From Indolivaga macrotermitis (lineage in GTDB: Bacteria > Bacteroidota > Bacteroidia > Bacteroidales > Dysgonomonadaceae): DNA of 64,000 nt. The notes beneath the pieces are model-generated. The model was not told the origin of the DNA, did not search any database, and saw only the letters and a program-made list of their open reading frames with translations. The stretch is from assembly GCF_900128985.1 (NCBI RefSeq), contig NZ_FQUC01000001.1, positions 62,001 through 126,000 on the forward strand, in the 5' to 3' direction. A program made the position numbers and the translations under genes. This document shows, piece by piece, positions 44,658-53,645 of the stretch (position 1 is its first letter; each line of letters begins with the position of its first letter).

Positions 44658-46352
44658 ATGCAAAAACAAATCAGGAATACATTATTAAGTACAGGGCTAC
44701 TGATTATCTGTGCATTTTCTGCGCAAATAGTTTCTTCTCAAAATAAAGCGGTATTTTCTTATTTTGAATATACAGGGAAGGATATTGTTTTTTCGGAACC
44801 GATCGATCCTGCAAGAGAATATCGAAATCCAATACTAAGCGGATTTTATCCCGATCCTAGCATTTGCAGGAAAGGAGATGACTACTATCTCGTAAATTCG
44901 ACATTCTCGTATTATCCGGGCGTCCCTATTTTTCATAGTAAAGATTTGGTAAATTGGGTTCAACTGGGATTTGTTCTGAATCGCCCTTCACAGTTGAAGC
45001 TTGACGGAATACGGTTGTCGGGCGGGATATATGCTCCGGCTATAGAGTACAATAAGCACAATGATACTTTTTATATGATCACCACTTGTGTAGATGGTAT
45101 CGGTAATTTTCTGGTGAAGACGAAAAACCCTCAGAGTGGAGTCTGGTCAGATCCTATTCTATTACCAAAAGTATGGGGTATAGACCCTTCATTATTTTTC
45201 GATGATGACGGAAAAGGTTATATCGTACATAATGATGCCCCGGAAGGAAAACCGGAATGGGATGGACACAGGGCAATATGGATACACAACTTCGATCCGG
45301 AGACAGATCAGACTTTCGGCGAAAGACAAGTTCTTCTGGATGGAGGAGTCGACCGATCAACAAAACCTGTTTGGATAGAAGGTCCGCATATATATAAGAT
45401 AAACGGCAAGTATTACCTGATGGCAGCCGAAGGAGGAACAGGAACTTACCATTCGGAGGTGGTTTTAAAGTCCGATAGTGTAAAGGGGCCTTATGTACCT
45501 TACGAAGGTAATCCTATATTAACGCAAAGGGATCTGCCAGCAGACCGTCAATTTCCGGTGACCAGTGTAGGGCATGCCGATTTGATAGATGCACCTGACG
45601 GACAGTGGTATGCAGTGTTTTTAGGATGCCGCCCATATCAGGGAGACTATTATAATACGGGGCGCGAAACCTTTTTGCTACCTGTTACATGGAAAGATGA
45701 TTTTCCTGTAATTCTGGATGCCGGGAAGAGTGTTCCCTATATTGTAGAAAAAGAGGGCTTACAGCCTGCCGGAAATACATTGACAGGTAATTTTACGTGG
45801 AGGGACAATTTTGATACAGCTTCGCTTGATTATAAGTGGGCAATGATACGGACACCTTATGATCAATGGTGGAATTTGAATGATGGGAATCTGGAATTAC
45901 ATGCTATTGACAAAAGTATATATGATAAAACTAATCCCGCATTTTTAGGATACCGGCAACAAAATTTGATATTCGAAGCACAAACAGAAATTGTATTTGT
46001 TCCGCGCACCGAGAAGGAATTAGCCGGAATAGTATGCTTCCAGAATGAGAAACATAATATTGTATTTGGAAAAATACGGGAGCAGGGTGTAGACAAACTT
46101 ATTGTAGACCACAATCAGGGTAACCGGACCAGAGTAGGGGAATACATTCTGAAAGAACCCGGAAAAGCTATTTTAATGAAAGTAACCGGGGAGAATGACA
46201 GGTACTCTTTTTATGCTTCTTTCGATAAGGGAAATAACTGGACAAAAATCGCATCGGATATAGATGCTAAGACATTGAGTACCCATGTAGCCGGAGGTTT
46301 CACCGGGGTTATGATCGGCTTATATGCGACGTCGGTGTATAGTTCGAAATAA
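44658..46352 (+). CDS. Glycoside hydrolase family 43 with C-terminal beta-sandwich (beta-xylosidase/arabinofuranosidase)
   Basis: 564 residues, signal peptide ending IVSSQN (~29), so periplasmic. The propeller domain (~55-350) has base Asp66 (FYPDPSIC), Asp176 (WGIDPSLFFDDDG) and acid Glu241 (VWIEGPHIYK). The C-terminal concanavalin-like domain (~370-564, FTWRDNFDTASLDYKW, AGIVCFQNEKHNIVFGK) is the extra module of long GH43 enzymes such as subfamily 12. These trim arabinose or xylose from xylo-oligosaccharides. Downstream of the HTCS on the plus strand with its own promoter box, it forms the outer arm of the xylan locus. Confidence 0.93.
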   Translation: MQKQIRNTLLSTGLLIICAFSAQIVSSQNKAVFSYFEYTGKDIVFSEPIDPAREYRNPILSGFYPDPSICRKGDDYYLVNSTFSYYPGVPIFHSKDLVNWVQLGFVLNRPSQLKLDGIRLSGGIYAPAIEYNKHNDTFYMITTCVDGIGNFLVKTKNPQSGVWSDPILLPKVWGIDPSLFFDDDGKGYIVHNDAPEGKPEWDGHRAIWIHNFDPETDQTFGERQVLLDGGVDRSTKPVWIEGPHIYKINGKYYLMAAEGGTGTYHSEVVLKSDSVKGPYVPYEGNPILTQRDLPADRQFPVTSVGHADLIDAPDGQWYAVFLGCRPYQGDYYNTGRETFLLPVTWKDDFPVILDAGKSVPYIVEKEGLQPAGNTLTGNFTWRDNFDTASLDYKWAMIRTPYDQWWNLNDGNLELHAIDKSIYDKTNPAFLGYRQQNLIFEAQTEIVFVPRTEKELAGIVCFQNEKHNIVFGKIREQGVDKLIVDHNQGNRTRVGEYILKEPGKAILMKVTGENDRYSFYASFDKGNNWTKIASDIDAKTLSTHVAGGFTGVMIGLYATSVYSSK

Positions 46353-46388
46353 AATTGTTCTGATATAGATTTAAGATACTACTTTTTT

Positions 46389-46396
46389 TATCTTTG
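46389..46396 (+). promoter_or_regulatory. Promoter -7 box of the membrane lipoprotein gene
   Basis: TATCTTTG fits TAnnTTTG, 21 bp before ATG 46418. Confidence 0.4.
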
Positions 46397-46417
46397 GATT
46401 AAGATTATGCGAATACT

Positions 46418-47215
46418 ATGAAAAAAATAAAATGGATCTTACTCTTAGTCTTTATTGTGACTACTACAGTTAGCTGCGAAATGGTTTCTAATATGTTTAC
46501 ATATAGATCCGTTTCCGTGGCATTTCTCAAAAACCTCATGGAAGAAGAATACGACAAGGCTCTTGACGAAATGGCAGTAGATAAGGAGATACTTGGGTCG
46601 GCCAAACTGGATACATTGAAGCTTGAATTAGCTGATTTTCGGTATTATATAGCAAAACAATTCGGTACAGAGTTAGACTATACATTTTTGAAAACAGAAA
46701 AAGTGAGGTCAACCATAGAATCTAATAATACACCAGCTGGTACTACTGATGTATATATTCAATTCTCTAATGACAACTATTTCGGTGTATTCAAGTTCTC
46801 TTTCGATGATAAATCGGGAAAAATATTATTTGTAAATGCACTTGATATAAAGAAGGTTATTCCTTCTATGTTTTCATTTTGGATAAGGGGACTGATAGCT
46901 GTACTGATCCCTATATTTAACATCTATGTTATTATACAAATCAGGCGCAGTAATCTAAAGAGGAAATGGCTAAAATATATCGCAGTTATTTGCCTTAACA
47001 TACCTTCGATAACGTATTCTGCAGTTAATGGTTATTCATTCGGGTTATTGCAATTTCAATTGTTTTTCGGGTTTGGCTTTAGTCTTACCGGTTACCTTAA
47101 TTGTGCTTGGACAATAGGTATACCTATAGGAGGATTATATTGGTTATGGAGGTTGAACGAACGAAAGAGACTGAAAAATGAACCGGATACTGCATATACA
47201 GAAGATATAGAGTAG
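46418..47215 (+). CDS. Membrane protein of unknown function with N-terminal lipobox-like signal
   Basis: 265 residues, not recognised. The N-terminus (KIKWILLLVFIVTTTVSCEM) looks like a lipoprotein or signal sequence with Cys21. A soluble alpha/beta domain follows (~27-150: FLKNLMEEEYDKALDEMAVD, TDVYIQFSNDNYFGVFKFSF), resembling DUF3887-type stress-accumulated domains. The C-terminal third holds about three membrane helices (FWIRGLIAVLIPIFNIYVII, YIAVICLNIPSITYSAV, FQLFFGFGFSLTGYL) and a basic tail. A lipid anchor plus inner-membrane helices is unusual, so Cys21 may simply end a transmembrane helix. Single gene ending at a bidirectional terminator. Confidence 0.75.
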   Translation: MKKIKWILLLVFIVTTTVSCEMVSNMFTYRSVSVAFLKNLMEEEYDKALDEMAVDKEILGSAKLDTLKLELADFRYYIAKQFGTELDYTFLKTEKVRSTIESNNTPAGTTDVYIQFSNDNYFGVFKFSFDDKSGKILFVNALDIKKVIPSMFSFWIRGLIAVLIPIFNIYVIIQIRRSNLKRKWLKYIAVICLNIPSITYSAVNGYSFGLLQFQLFFGFGFSLTGYLNCAWTIGIPIGGLYWLWRLNERKRLKNEPDTAYTEDIE

Positions 47216-47240
47216 GATGATCAATACATTATAAAAGTTG

Positions 47241-47272
47241 AAAAACTATAAGTTGAATTACTTATAGTTTTC
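47241..47272. terminator. Bidirectional terminator, copy of a dispersed palindrome
   Basis: AAAAACTATAAGT (from 47241) and ACTTATAGTTTT (to ~47271) form a stem of at least 10 bp between convergent genes, T-rich on both sides. Its core (47247-47269) is 22/23 identical to 57281-57303. The rest of the gap (47273-47435) shows no gene. Confidence 0.7.
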
Positions 47273-47435
47273 CATTTACATTATTTAGAAGGGTCTACTC
47301 CTTATCCTCTTTTATTTGATACCAAGACGTTTGTTTAACAGACTCAATAGGGGTATAAGTTCTTTGAGAATAGTGCAGATGCAGAGTTTCTTAAATCCAT
47401 ACCTAGATATATTTAGTTAACAAAATAGAGTGTTT

Positions 47436-48149
47436 TCAACCTTTCTGTTTGTTCATAAAATCATTAAAGAATTCGTCTCTGTATGAATTGCCTATTGCTA
47501 TTTCGTAAGTCTTGATAAACACATCGTTATTGTCAAAAGACTGGATGTGTTTCTTGTTGACTATGTATGATTTATTGATGCGGAAAAATGTATTTGCAGG
47601 TAACATTTCGTACATTGTTTTCAGAGTCATGCGTGTGATGATCCTTTGTTTCTCCATCTGGATAATGAGGTAGTCTTTTAACCCTTCGATAAACAAGACT
47701 TCTTCGAGATTAACTTTAAAGTATTTCCGGTCTGACTTTACAAAGATATAATCGTCTTCTACCGTTTCGAGGCTTTTCTTATCTTCTTCCATTAAAAGGG
47801 AGTGATAAGTAATGGCTTTGTTTACAGCTCTTCGGAACTTAACCGGATCAATCGGTTTCACCAGATAGTCTATAGCATCCACTTCATAACTATCTAATGC
47901 ATATTCAGAATACGCAGTGGTAAAGATAATCAAGGTATGTTTGGGTATATTCCGAGCAAACTCGATGCCGTTTATCCCCGGCATATTAATGTCCAGAAAT
48001 ACGAGATCGACAGGTTCTTTATTAATAAAATCCGAAGCCGATTCGGCACTGTTGAAACTGCCCAGTAATTGCAGCTGGGAGATTTCGTCTATTAACCGGT
48101 TTATTCCCTTCCGGGCTATAGGTTCGTCGTCAACTATTATACATTTCAT
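47436..48149 (-). CDS. LytTR-family response regulator
   Basis: 237 residues. Receiver domain 1-120 with IIVDDEP acidic pair, phospho-acceptor Asp53 in VFLDINMPGING, Thr/Lys at IIFTTAYS and YLVKPID. The LytTR DNA-binding domain (~135-237) has FVKSDRKYFKVNLEEVLFIEG and FFRINKSYIVNKKHI. It binds imperfect direct repeats about two helical turns apart; such a pair is found at 53611-53645 in front of the TonB receptor gene upstream. Overlaps the LytS-type kinase gene by 4 bp, the standard coupled arrangement. Confidence 0.95.
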   Translation of the reverse strand: MKCIIVDDEPIARKGINRLIDEISQLQLLGSFNSAESASDFINKEPVDLVFLDINMPGINGIEFARNIPKHTLIIFTTAYSEYALDSYEVDAIDYLVKPIDPVKFRRAVNKAITYHSLLMEEDKKSLETVEDDYIFVKSDRKYFKVNLEEVLFIEGLKDYLIIQMEKQRIITRMTLKTMYEMLPANTFFRINKSYIVNKKHIQSFDNNDVFIKTYEIAIGNSYRDEFFNDFMNKQKG

Positions 48150-49204
48150 AATTTCAATTCTAATTTTACGGTATATATAGTGTCTGTCTGGGTCTGATCC
48201 AGAGAATAGTTGTTATCGTATAACAAGTCTAGTCGTCGCTTAATATTGAGCAGGCCTAAGCCTCCGGTTTTACGTGCAGCAGGTTTTTCGGGTATAGAGT
48301 TTTCGCATATAAATATTAGTTTATTATCTGCCACCTCAAACAAAATGTGCACATAAGAAGCAGCCTGACTATCCAGATTGTGTTTTACTGCATTCTCAAC
48401 AAAAGTAATGAACAGGAGAGGAGGTATCTGTATAGTTTCTATATCTCCTTTTTCTGTAATGGTATATTCAAAACAATCCCTGCGAATCTTTTCGAGTTCC
48501 AGAAAATCTGTGAGAAACAGGATGTCTTCCCTAAGATGTACAGTTTCACTCGAATTTTCATTCATCTGATAACGAAGCATATCTTTTAGTTTCATTATTA
48601 TATGTAATGCCATATCGGGATCTTCTTCGATCATTATATTGGCATTGTTGAGCATGTTGAAAAGAAAATGGGGATTAATCTGGCTCTCCAGTAATTTTAG
48701 TTCCGAATGCAAAGTGGCAGACTCCAGTTCTTCCGAACGTTTATCGTTCAAGATCCAGTGTTTGAGTAGCATAAGGGAAGCTGGTCCTGCAAACAGCGAT
48801 GTGACAGCCAGAAGATTAGATATCAAAAATAGCATAATCATCCAATGTTCCATAGGCTGATGTGAGCTACTGGGTATAATTAGTTGCAGAAGAATGCAAA
48901 AGAACACAACGATAGCCACTACAACGACTAATAGAGCAAAATAAGTCAGCCATCTGTTTTTTAAAAGCAACTTCGGTACAAGCACATATGTATTAATATA
49001 AATACCTGTAAGGAAAAGGAAATCGTAAACTAAAAAGATTAAAAGTGCTTGAGCGTAACTTAATGCAGACCATTCTTGCTTTATATGCCAGATATTTCCT
49101 ATCGTAATGAGTGAAATGAGAATAAACAAGATGAGGTGCCTCAGCATCCGGTATTTCGGACTGAGTAAGAAATGAATGGCAATATTATTTTTTGTATCCA
49201 CCAT
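48146..49204 (-). CDS. LytS-type (His_kinase family) sensor histidine kinase
   Basis: 352 residues. Four hydrophobic segments in the first ~150 residues form a small membrane sensor without a large extracellular domain. The kinase core is complete: phospho-acceptor His179 in SQINPHFLFNMLNN, N-box FVENAVKHN (Asn271) and G-box GGLGLLNIKRRL (~314-325). It phosphorylates the LytTR regulator encoded with a 4-bp overlap downstream. One base upstream ends a second, divergent-in-sequence copy that lacks these residues, suggesting that the two membrane proteins form a heteromer. The signal is unknown. Confidence 0.93.
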   Translation of the reverse strand: MVDTKNNIAIHFLLSPKYRMLRHLILFILISLITIGNIWHIKQEWSALSYAQALLIFLVYDFLFLTGIYINTYVLVPKLLLKNRWLTYFALLVVVVAIVVFFCILLQLIIPSSSHQPMEHWMIMLFLISNLLAVTSLFAGPASLMLLKHWILNDKRSEELESATLHSELKLLESQINPHFLFNMLNNANIMIEEDPDMALHIIMKLKDMLRYQMNENSSETVHLREDILFLTDFLELEKIRRDCFEYTITEKGDIETIQIPPLLFITFVENAVKHNLDSQAASYVHILFEVADNKLIFICENSIPEKPAARKTGGLGLLNIKRRLDLLYDNNYSLDQTQTDTIYTVKLELKL

Positions 49205-49205
49205 A

Positions 49206-50249
49206 TTATTCTTTATTTAAAGTCAGTTTTATCACTGCATTGTCAGCCTCTCTATTTATATCTAAATGATATTGGTCGTTGGTATATACAAGGTTCAGAC
49301 GGTCTCTTACGCATCGTAATTCTTCTTTCAGACAATCATTGTCATGCTTATCGGGTAATGTGAGCGAAACGGTTATGTTTTTATTTACATCTATAACAAT
49401 ATCTAAATTCCCTTTTTTATCCACATCTTCAAGATCTTTCGTACAACATTGGATAAATGGTAATAATATGGAAGGTGCTATTAATACACTCTGGATATCA
49501 CCTTTTGTGGTTATCGTATAAGTGAAAGCAGGTAAAGACAGGCGCTCCAACTCCAGATAATTATTCAGGAAATTTATTTCGGCTACCAGCAGTACTTCTT
49601 TTCTGTTACAGTCATACAATTGATATCTAAGTAACTTGCTTAGTTTCATAAGTATAGATGAAGCTCTTGTAGGATCAGTCTTTACCAAAGCACCTATCCG
49701 GTCTAGAATTGTGAAAAACGAAGTTGGGTTTACTTGTTCTTTCAATTGTTCGATTTGAGAAGACAGCTGCTTTTTTTCGAGTAAATTAACCCGTTGCCGG
49801 GATAACAACCAGTTTTTTATAAACACAGGTATAATGGTTCCCAGAATTGCTAGTGTATATACTGAAAGGTTTGACATATAGTCGAAAAAAGCAGCCATAG
49901 AAAACAAATACTGTTTACCATAGACCGAAGCCAGAACTATATTAGGAATTGAAGTGTAAATTATAGCACAAAGAATAATTACAGCCGTAAAACGAATATA
50001 CTTTCCTGTCAGTAAATACTTGGGTATAAAGAAATACAGAGTCAGATTAAACGTGGCTAAAAAAACCAGAACGGTTAATAATACTATTAGTCCATATCCT
50101 TTATTTCCCAACACCGGCATAATATCCTGATATGTAACCACAGACTGGTTGAAAGATATCAGAATAAAGAATACGGTCACAAAAATATGTCTCCAAATTC
50201 TAAATTTGCTATCTATCAGGAATTTATATATGAACAGTTGTTGATTCAT
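49206..50249 (-). CDS. Histidine-kinase-like membrane protein lacking key catalytic residues (pseudokinase)
   Basis: 347 residues with the same four-helix membrane part and core layout as the kinase that follows it by 1 bp. The phospho-acceptor His is Thr176 (QVNPTSFFTIL instead of QxNPHFLFN). The N-box Asn is Cys268 (FIQCCTKDL instead of FVENAVKHN). The glycine-rich G-box is gone (ELRCVRDRLNLVY). The fold-defining segments LSKLLRYQLYD, NFLNNYLELERL and YTITTKGD are kept, so the loss is selective rather than decay; there is no frame break. It may act as the ligand-sensing partner or an allosteric brake of the active kinase. That role is inference. Confidence 0.85.
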   Translation of the reverse strand: MNQQLFIYKFLIDSKFRIWRHIFVTVFFILISFNQSVVTYQDIMPVLGNKGYGLIVLLTVLVFLATFNLTLYFFIPKYLLTGKYIRFTAVIILCAIIYTSIPNIVLASVYGKQYLFSMAAFFDYMSNLSVYTLAILGTIIPVFIKNWLLSRQRVNLLEKKQLSSQIEQLKEQVNPTSFFTILDRIGALVKTDPTRASSILMKLSKLLRYQLYDCNRKEVLLVAEINFLNNYLELERLSLPAFTYTITTKGDIQSVLIAPSILLPFIQCCTKDLEDVDKKGNLDIVIDVNKNITVSLTLPDKHDNDCLKEELRCVRDRLNLVYTNDQYHLDINREADNAVIKLTLNKE

Positions 50250-50286
50250 CAGGAATTAATTGATATGGACAATTCTAAAGAGCCTC

Positions 50287-51096
50287 TTAATCTTTCCAGT
50301 CTGCAATAATCGATTTCCGGTCGGTAGTACATGCACTGAAATATCCCAGAGCACCGTTGCTTATATTCGATACAGGATTAGTCAGGAAGTTATCCATCCG
50401 GAATAAAGTATCAAAAAATGTATATACGCCCTTGTCAATGCATCGGAACTCGATGGTTATCTCATCTCCTTTTTTTATCGGGTCGTTATCACTGTCGTTA
50501 CTATATACCTGATATGTTTCGTCAAAAGTACTTCCATCCATAAACTCTGCACTTATGGGCAAGTCCAGAACATCGGGATGTTGCTTTCCGTTTATATATA
50601 ACAATGCAAGGTAATACTGGTTGACTGTCCCCGCAGGATCTTTAAAACGGAATGTCGGAAAAGCATAGTCCATTACCAGTACTTTGGTCATATACAAAGA
50701 ATCTAATGATACTTTCGGTGGCATTTGGGATGTGGCAGTATATTCTTCTCCTTCATAGACGACAGACATCTTATAAGTACGTCCTTCGACTCCTATCAGC
50801 TTCTCGGCGGTATACCATCCTGTTTCATCCTGTTTAAGGATCTCGGAGTTTCCTGCGTTATCGGATATAGTTACAATAGCACCTTCGAGATTAGGGTAAC
50901 CACTATTATCATTGAAATCTATAGTATGGCTTACTCTTACCGTTGCCAGTTCGCCCTGCTTAACAATTCCCTCGATTTGCATACGTGGTGGAACTGAATT
51001 TAAGTCTACATCTATTTCTTTTTCACAAGAAGAAAGGGTAGCGATAAGTGTTACAAAGAGAAACAGGAGTTTGTATTTTTTTATATAAGTTTTCAT
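50287..51096 (-). CDS. DUF4249 outer-membrane lipoprotein
   Basis: 269 residues; lipobox LSSCEKEIDVDL with Cys24 followed by acidic residues, typical of surface-exposed lipoproteins. The start of the mature protein and the pattern PPRMQIEGIVKQGELATVRVSHT, WYTAEKLIGVEGRTYKMSV identify DUF4249, beta-sandwich proteins regularly encoded next to TonB-dependent receptors. Likely a substrate-capturing or accessory lipoprotein for the receptor 23 bp upstream, by analogy with SusD. Substrate unknown. Followed by the kinase-like pair after 37 bp, so transport and signalling genes may be one operon. Confidence 0.88.
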   Translation of the reverse strand: MKTYIKKYKLLFLFVTLIATLSSCEKEIDVDLNSVPPRMQIEGIVKQGELATVRVSHTIDFNDNSGYPNLEGAIVTISDNAGNSEILKQDETGWYTAEKLIGVEGRTYKMSVVYEGEEYTATSQMPPKVSLDSLYMTKVLVMDYAFPTFRFKDPAGTVNQYYLALLYINGKQHPDVLDLPISAEFMDGSTFDETYQVYSNDSDNDPIKKGDEITIEFRCIDKGVYTFFDTLFRMDNFLTNPVSNISNGALGYFSACTTDRKSIIADWKD

Positions 51097-51119
51097 AATC
51101 TATATTGTAATATTTCCGT

Positions 51120-53477
51120 TTAAAATTTGAAATTCCATGAGATCGATGGGACAAATTTGAATAATGCGTATTGGTAAGCCGATGTTTTATCCGGATCTTT
51201 AGTGTTGGTACGGAATTCTATCATGTATGCATTTTCACGTCCGTATGCATTGTATAAGCCGAAAACCAGTTCGGAATGGAATTTCGAAGTTTTTTTCAAC
51301 AGGCAGGTTGCACCCAGATCAAGACGGTGATATGCCGGCATCCGGTATCCGTTTCTTTCAGCGTAGTACATCACATCTTTACCGTTGATCTGATATTTTC
51401 CACTGGGGTAACTTATTGCATTTCCGGTATAATATACCCATGCAGCCGATAAAGACCATTTGGGGCTGAGTTCGTACATCCCGACAAGGGAAATATCGTG
51501 AGTCCTGTCTTGGAAAGCATTATACCACCGGTCATCATTGATTCCGTCAATTTTCTTTTCAGATTTAGAGAGTGTATAACTTATCCATCCGGTGAATCTA
51601 CCGGTACGTTTTTTTAACATAAGTTCCACACCGTATGAACGTCCTTTGCCCGATAATAATTCTGTTTCCACAACATCGTAACCCTCAATGTTGGCACCAT
51701 CTTTATAGTCCAATTGGTTTTGCATATCTTTATAATACCCTTCAATACTAAATTCGAACATATTATTCGAGAAATTACGGAAGTATCCTAATGAAACCTG
51801 ATCGGCCAATTCGGGTTTTATATTGTTGGAACTGGAAGTCCACCGGTCGATAGGGGTACCCTGAGCAGCATAAGAAAGCAAGTGCATATTTTGTACGGTG
51901 CGTGCATAAGCTGCTTTGATAGAAGAAAAAGAATTCAATTTGTATGCAGCCGAAATACGTGGTTCGAGGTTGATATATGTTTTTACCACTTCGCCCGATT
52001 TATACCATACACTATCCGTTACATTATGATTAGCATCCATTGTATAGTATTCGCCTTTACCCAAGGCCATAAAAGCAGACATTCTTAAACCGTAAACAAT
52101 TTCAAGTTTATCATTCACCTTTATCTGGTTAGATGCGTATATACTATTCTCGGAAGAATAACGATGATGCAGGTTAACAGAGTTGTCCTGGTCGGAAGCA
52201 TTTAGTTTGAAATCTCCGGGAGCCATGTCGTGATAAGTAGAACTTAGTCCGAAACGCCATTTACTGTTCGGATTATGTTCGTAAATAAATTCGTGTTTCA
52301 GGCTGTAGTCTTTGATTTTTGACTCTCCACTCAGATCCATACCGAGATCCATTGCATAATAGTAATCGTATTGATTATAAGCCAGAGATGTTTTAGACAT
52401 CCATTTACGGTTGTATGTATGGCTCCAGTTTGCAGTAAGGAATGAGTTTCCCCAGTTTATTTCGGCGGCTTCTTTCAATACCATTTTGTCACGCCCCAAA
52501 TAACCGGATACACTTACCATGTCTTTATCAGACAGGGCAAAATTCAGCTTCATATTCAGGTCATAGAAGTAAAGATAAGCGTTTTGCGCATCCTCCACTC
52601 CTGACAAGCGGGCTATTGCGTCTGCATAAGTACGTCTGGCTCCGATCAGGAATGATGATTTGCCTTTCTGAATAGGACCTTCGGCATTTATGTTTGAAGA
52701 TATAAGTCCGATACCCCCGTTTACATGATACTTTTGGTTGTCTCCTATGCGCTGCTGTACATCAAGTATAGACGATAGTCTCTCGCCATACTGAGCCGGC
52801 AGGGCTCCTTTATATAATGTGACATCACGTAAAACTTCTGAATTGAAGGTCGAGAAGAATCCCATCAGGTGAGATGCATTATAAAGTGATACATCATCGA
52901 GCAGAATCAGATTCTGATCGGCACTACCTCCGCGGACATAGAAACCGGAACTTCCTTCGCCTGCTCCCTGAACTCCGGGCATCAACTGTATTGTTTTTAT
53001 AATATCCCTCTCCCCAAGTAATACGGGTAGTTTATTTATTTCGGAGATTTCCAACTTCTGTACTCCTGTCTGAGGAGCGGTTACATTAGCATCGGGTTGT
53101 TGAGCGGCAACCACAACTTCTTTTAATCCTATCGAAGATTGTTTCAACTCAATATTTCGTGTAATATTGTTGGTTAATGAAATTTCGAAATTCTCTTCTT
53201 CGAATCCGATATATTTGATTGATATAGTATACTTCCCTTTTGGTAAAGTTAATTTATACTGTCCGTTTTGTTCGGTACTGACCCCTTTCGACTCGAGGTT
53301 GTTTACAACAACAGGTACTCCCACTAAGGTTTCTTTTGTTTCCTTATCTCTTACGGTTCCGCTGATAGTGTAATTTTGTGCTACTAATATCGGTGATATG
53401 AGGAAAGATATCCACAGGAATAATACAGAGATTTTGCCTCTAGAACACAAATAATGCAATCTCATAAATTTATTCAT
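51120..53477 (-). CDS. TonB-dependent receptor with carboxypeptidase-like domain
   Basis: 785 residues, smaller than SusC. Signal peptide (ends ILVAQN, ~35), carboxypeptidase-regulatory-like domain (~37-112, ISGTVRDKETKETLVGVPVV), plug with GSSGFYVRGGSADQNLILLDD and ALPAQYGERLSSILDVQQR, and a beta-barrel ending FKFVPSISWNFKF with C-terminal Phe. Imports an unknown ligand (siderophore, peptide or sugar). First gene of a run with DUF4249 and the LytS/LytTR genes, which suggests that the ligand also triggers this signalling pair. Upstream is a LytTR-type direct repeat. ATG 53465 is an alternative start. Confidence 0.92.
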   Translation of the reverse strand: MNKFMRLHYLCSRGKISVLFLWISFLISPILVAQNYTISGTVRDKETKETLVGVPVVVNNLESKGVSTEQNGQYKLTLPKGKYTISIKYIGFEEENFEISLTNNITRNIELKQSSIGLKEVVVAAQQPDANVTAPQTGVQKLEISEINKLPVLLGERDIIKTIQLMPGVQGAGEGSSGFYVRGGSADQNLILLDDVSLYNASHLMGFFSTFNSEVLRDVTLYKGALPAQYGERLSSILDVQQRIGDNQKYHVNGGIGLISSNINAEGPIQKGKSSFLIGARRTYADAIARLSGVEDAQNAYLYFYDLNMKLNFALSDKDMVSVSGYLGRDKMVLKEAAEINWGNSFLTANWSHTYNRKWMSKTSLAYNQYDYYYAMDLGMDLSGESKIKDYSLKHEFIYEHNPNSKWRFGLSSTYHDMAPGDFKLNASDQDNSVNLHHRYSSENSIYASNQIKVNDKLEIVYGLRMSAFMALGKGEYYTMDANHNVTDSVWYKSGEVVKTYINLEPRISAAYKLNSFSSIKAAYARTVQNMHLLSYAAQGTPIDRWTSSSNNIKPELADQVSLGYFRNFSNNMFEFSIEGYYKDMQNQLDYKDGANIEGYDVVETELLSGKGRSYGVELMLKKRTGRFTGWISYTLSKSEKKIDGINDDRWYNAFQDRTHDISLVGMYELSPKWSLSAAWVYYTGNAISYPSGKYQINGKDVMYYAERNGYRMPAYHRLDLGATCLLKKTSKFHSELVFGLYNAYGRENAYMIEFRTNTKDPDKTSAYQYALFKFVPSISWNFKF

Positions 53478-53577
53478 TTAATTATTAAAATTAATACAAA
53501 CCCGAAGCCAGTTCTTGATTATAGGGGAATGCAATTAGTAAATTATATTTAATACTATGTTGTTTTTATTTTTTTTA

Positions 53578-53645
53578 CGAAAGTAGAAAGATCTTTGTTA
53601 TCAGAGTTTATTTTGCGACGAAACACTGTATTTCTGCGACAAACC
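53578..53645 (-). promoter_or_regulatory. Candidate LytTR operator and promoter of the TonB receptor operon
   Basis: Two direct repeats, TTTTGCGACGAAAC (53611-53624) and TTTCTGCGACAAACC (53631-53645), place GCGAC at 53615 and 53636, exactly 21 bp (two helical turns) apart, the geometry LytTR proteins need. On the minus strand a -7-like TACTTTCG (53585-53578) follows 26 bp downstream, so the repeats fall near -40 to -65. The other sequence of the 530-bp gap (53478-54007) shows no gene; TATCTTTG on the minus strand at 53736-53729 is another possible start. Confidence 0.5.
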
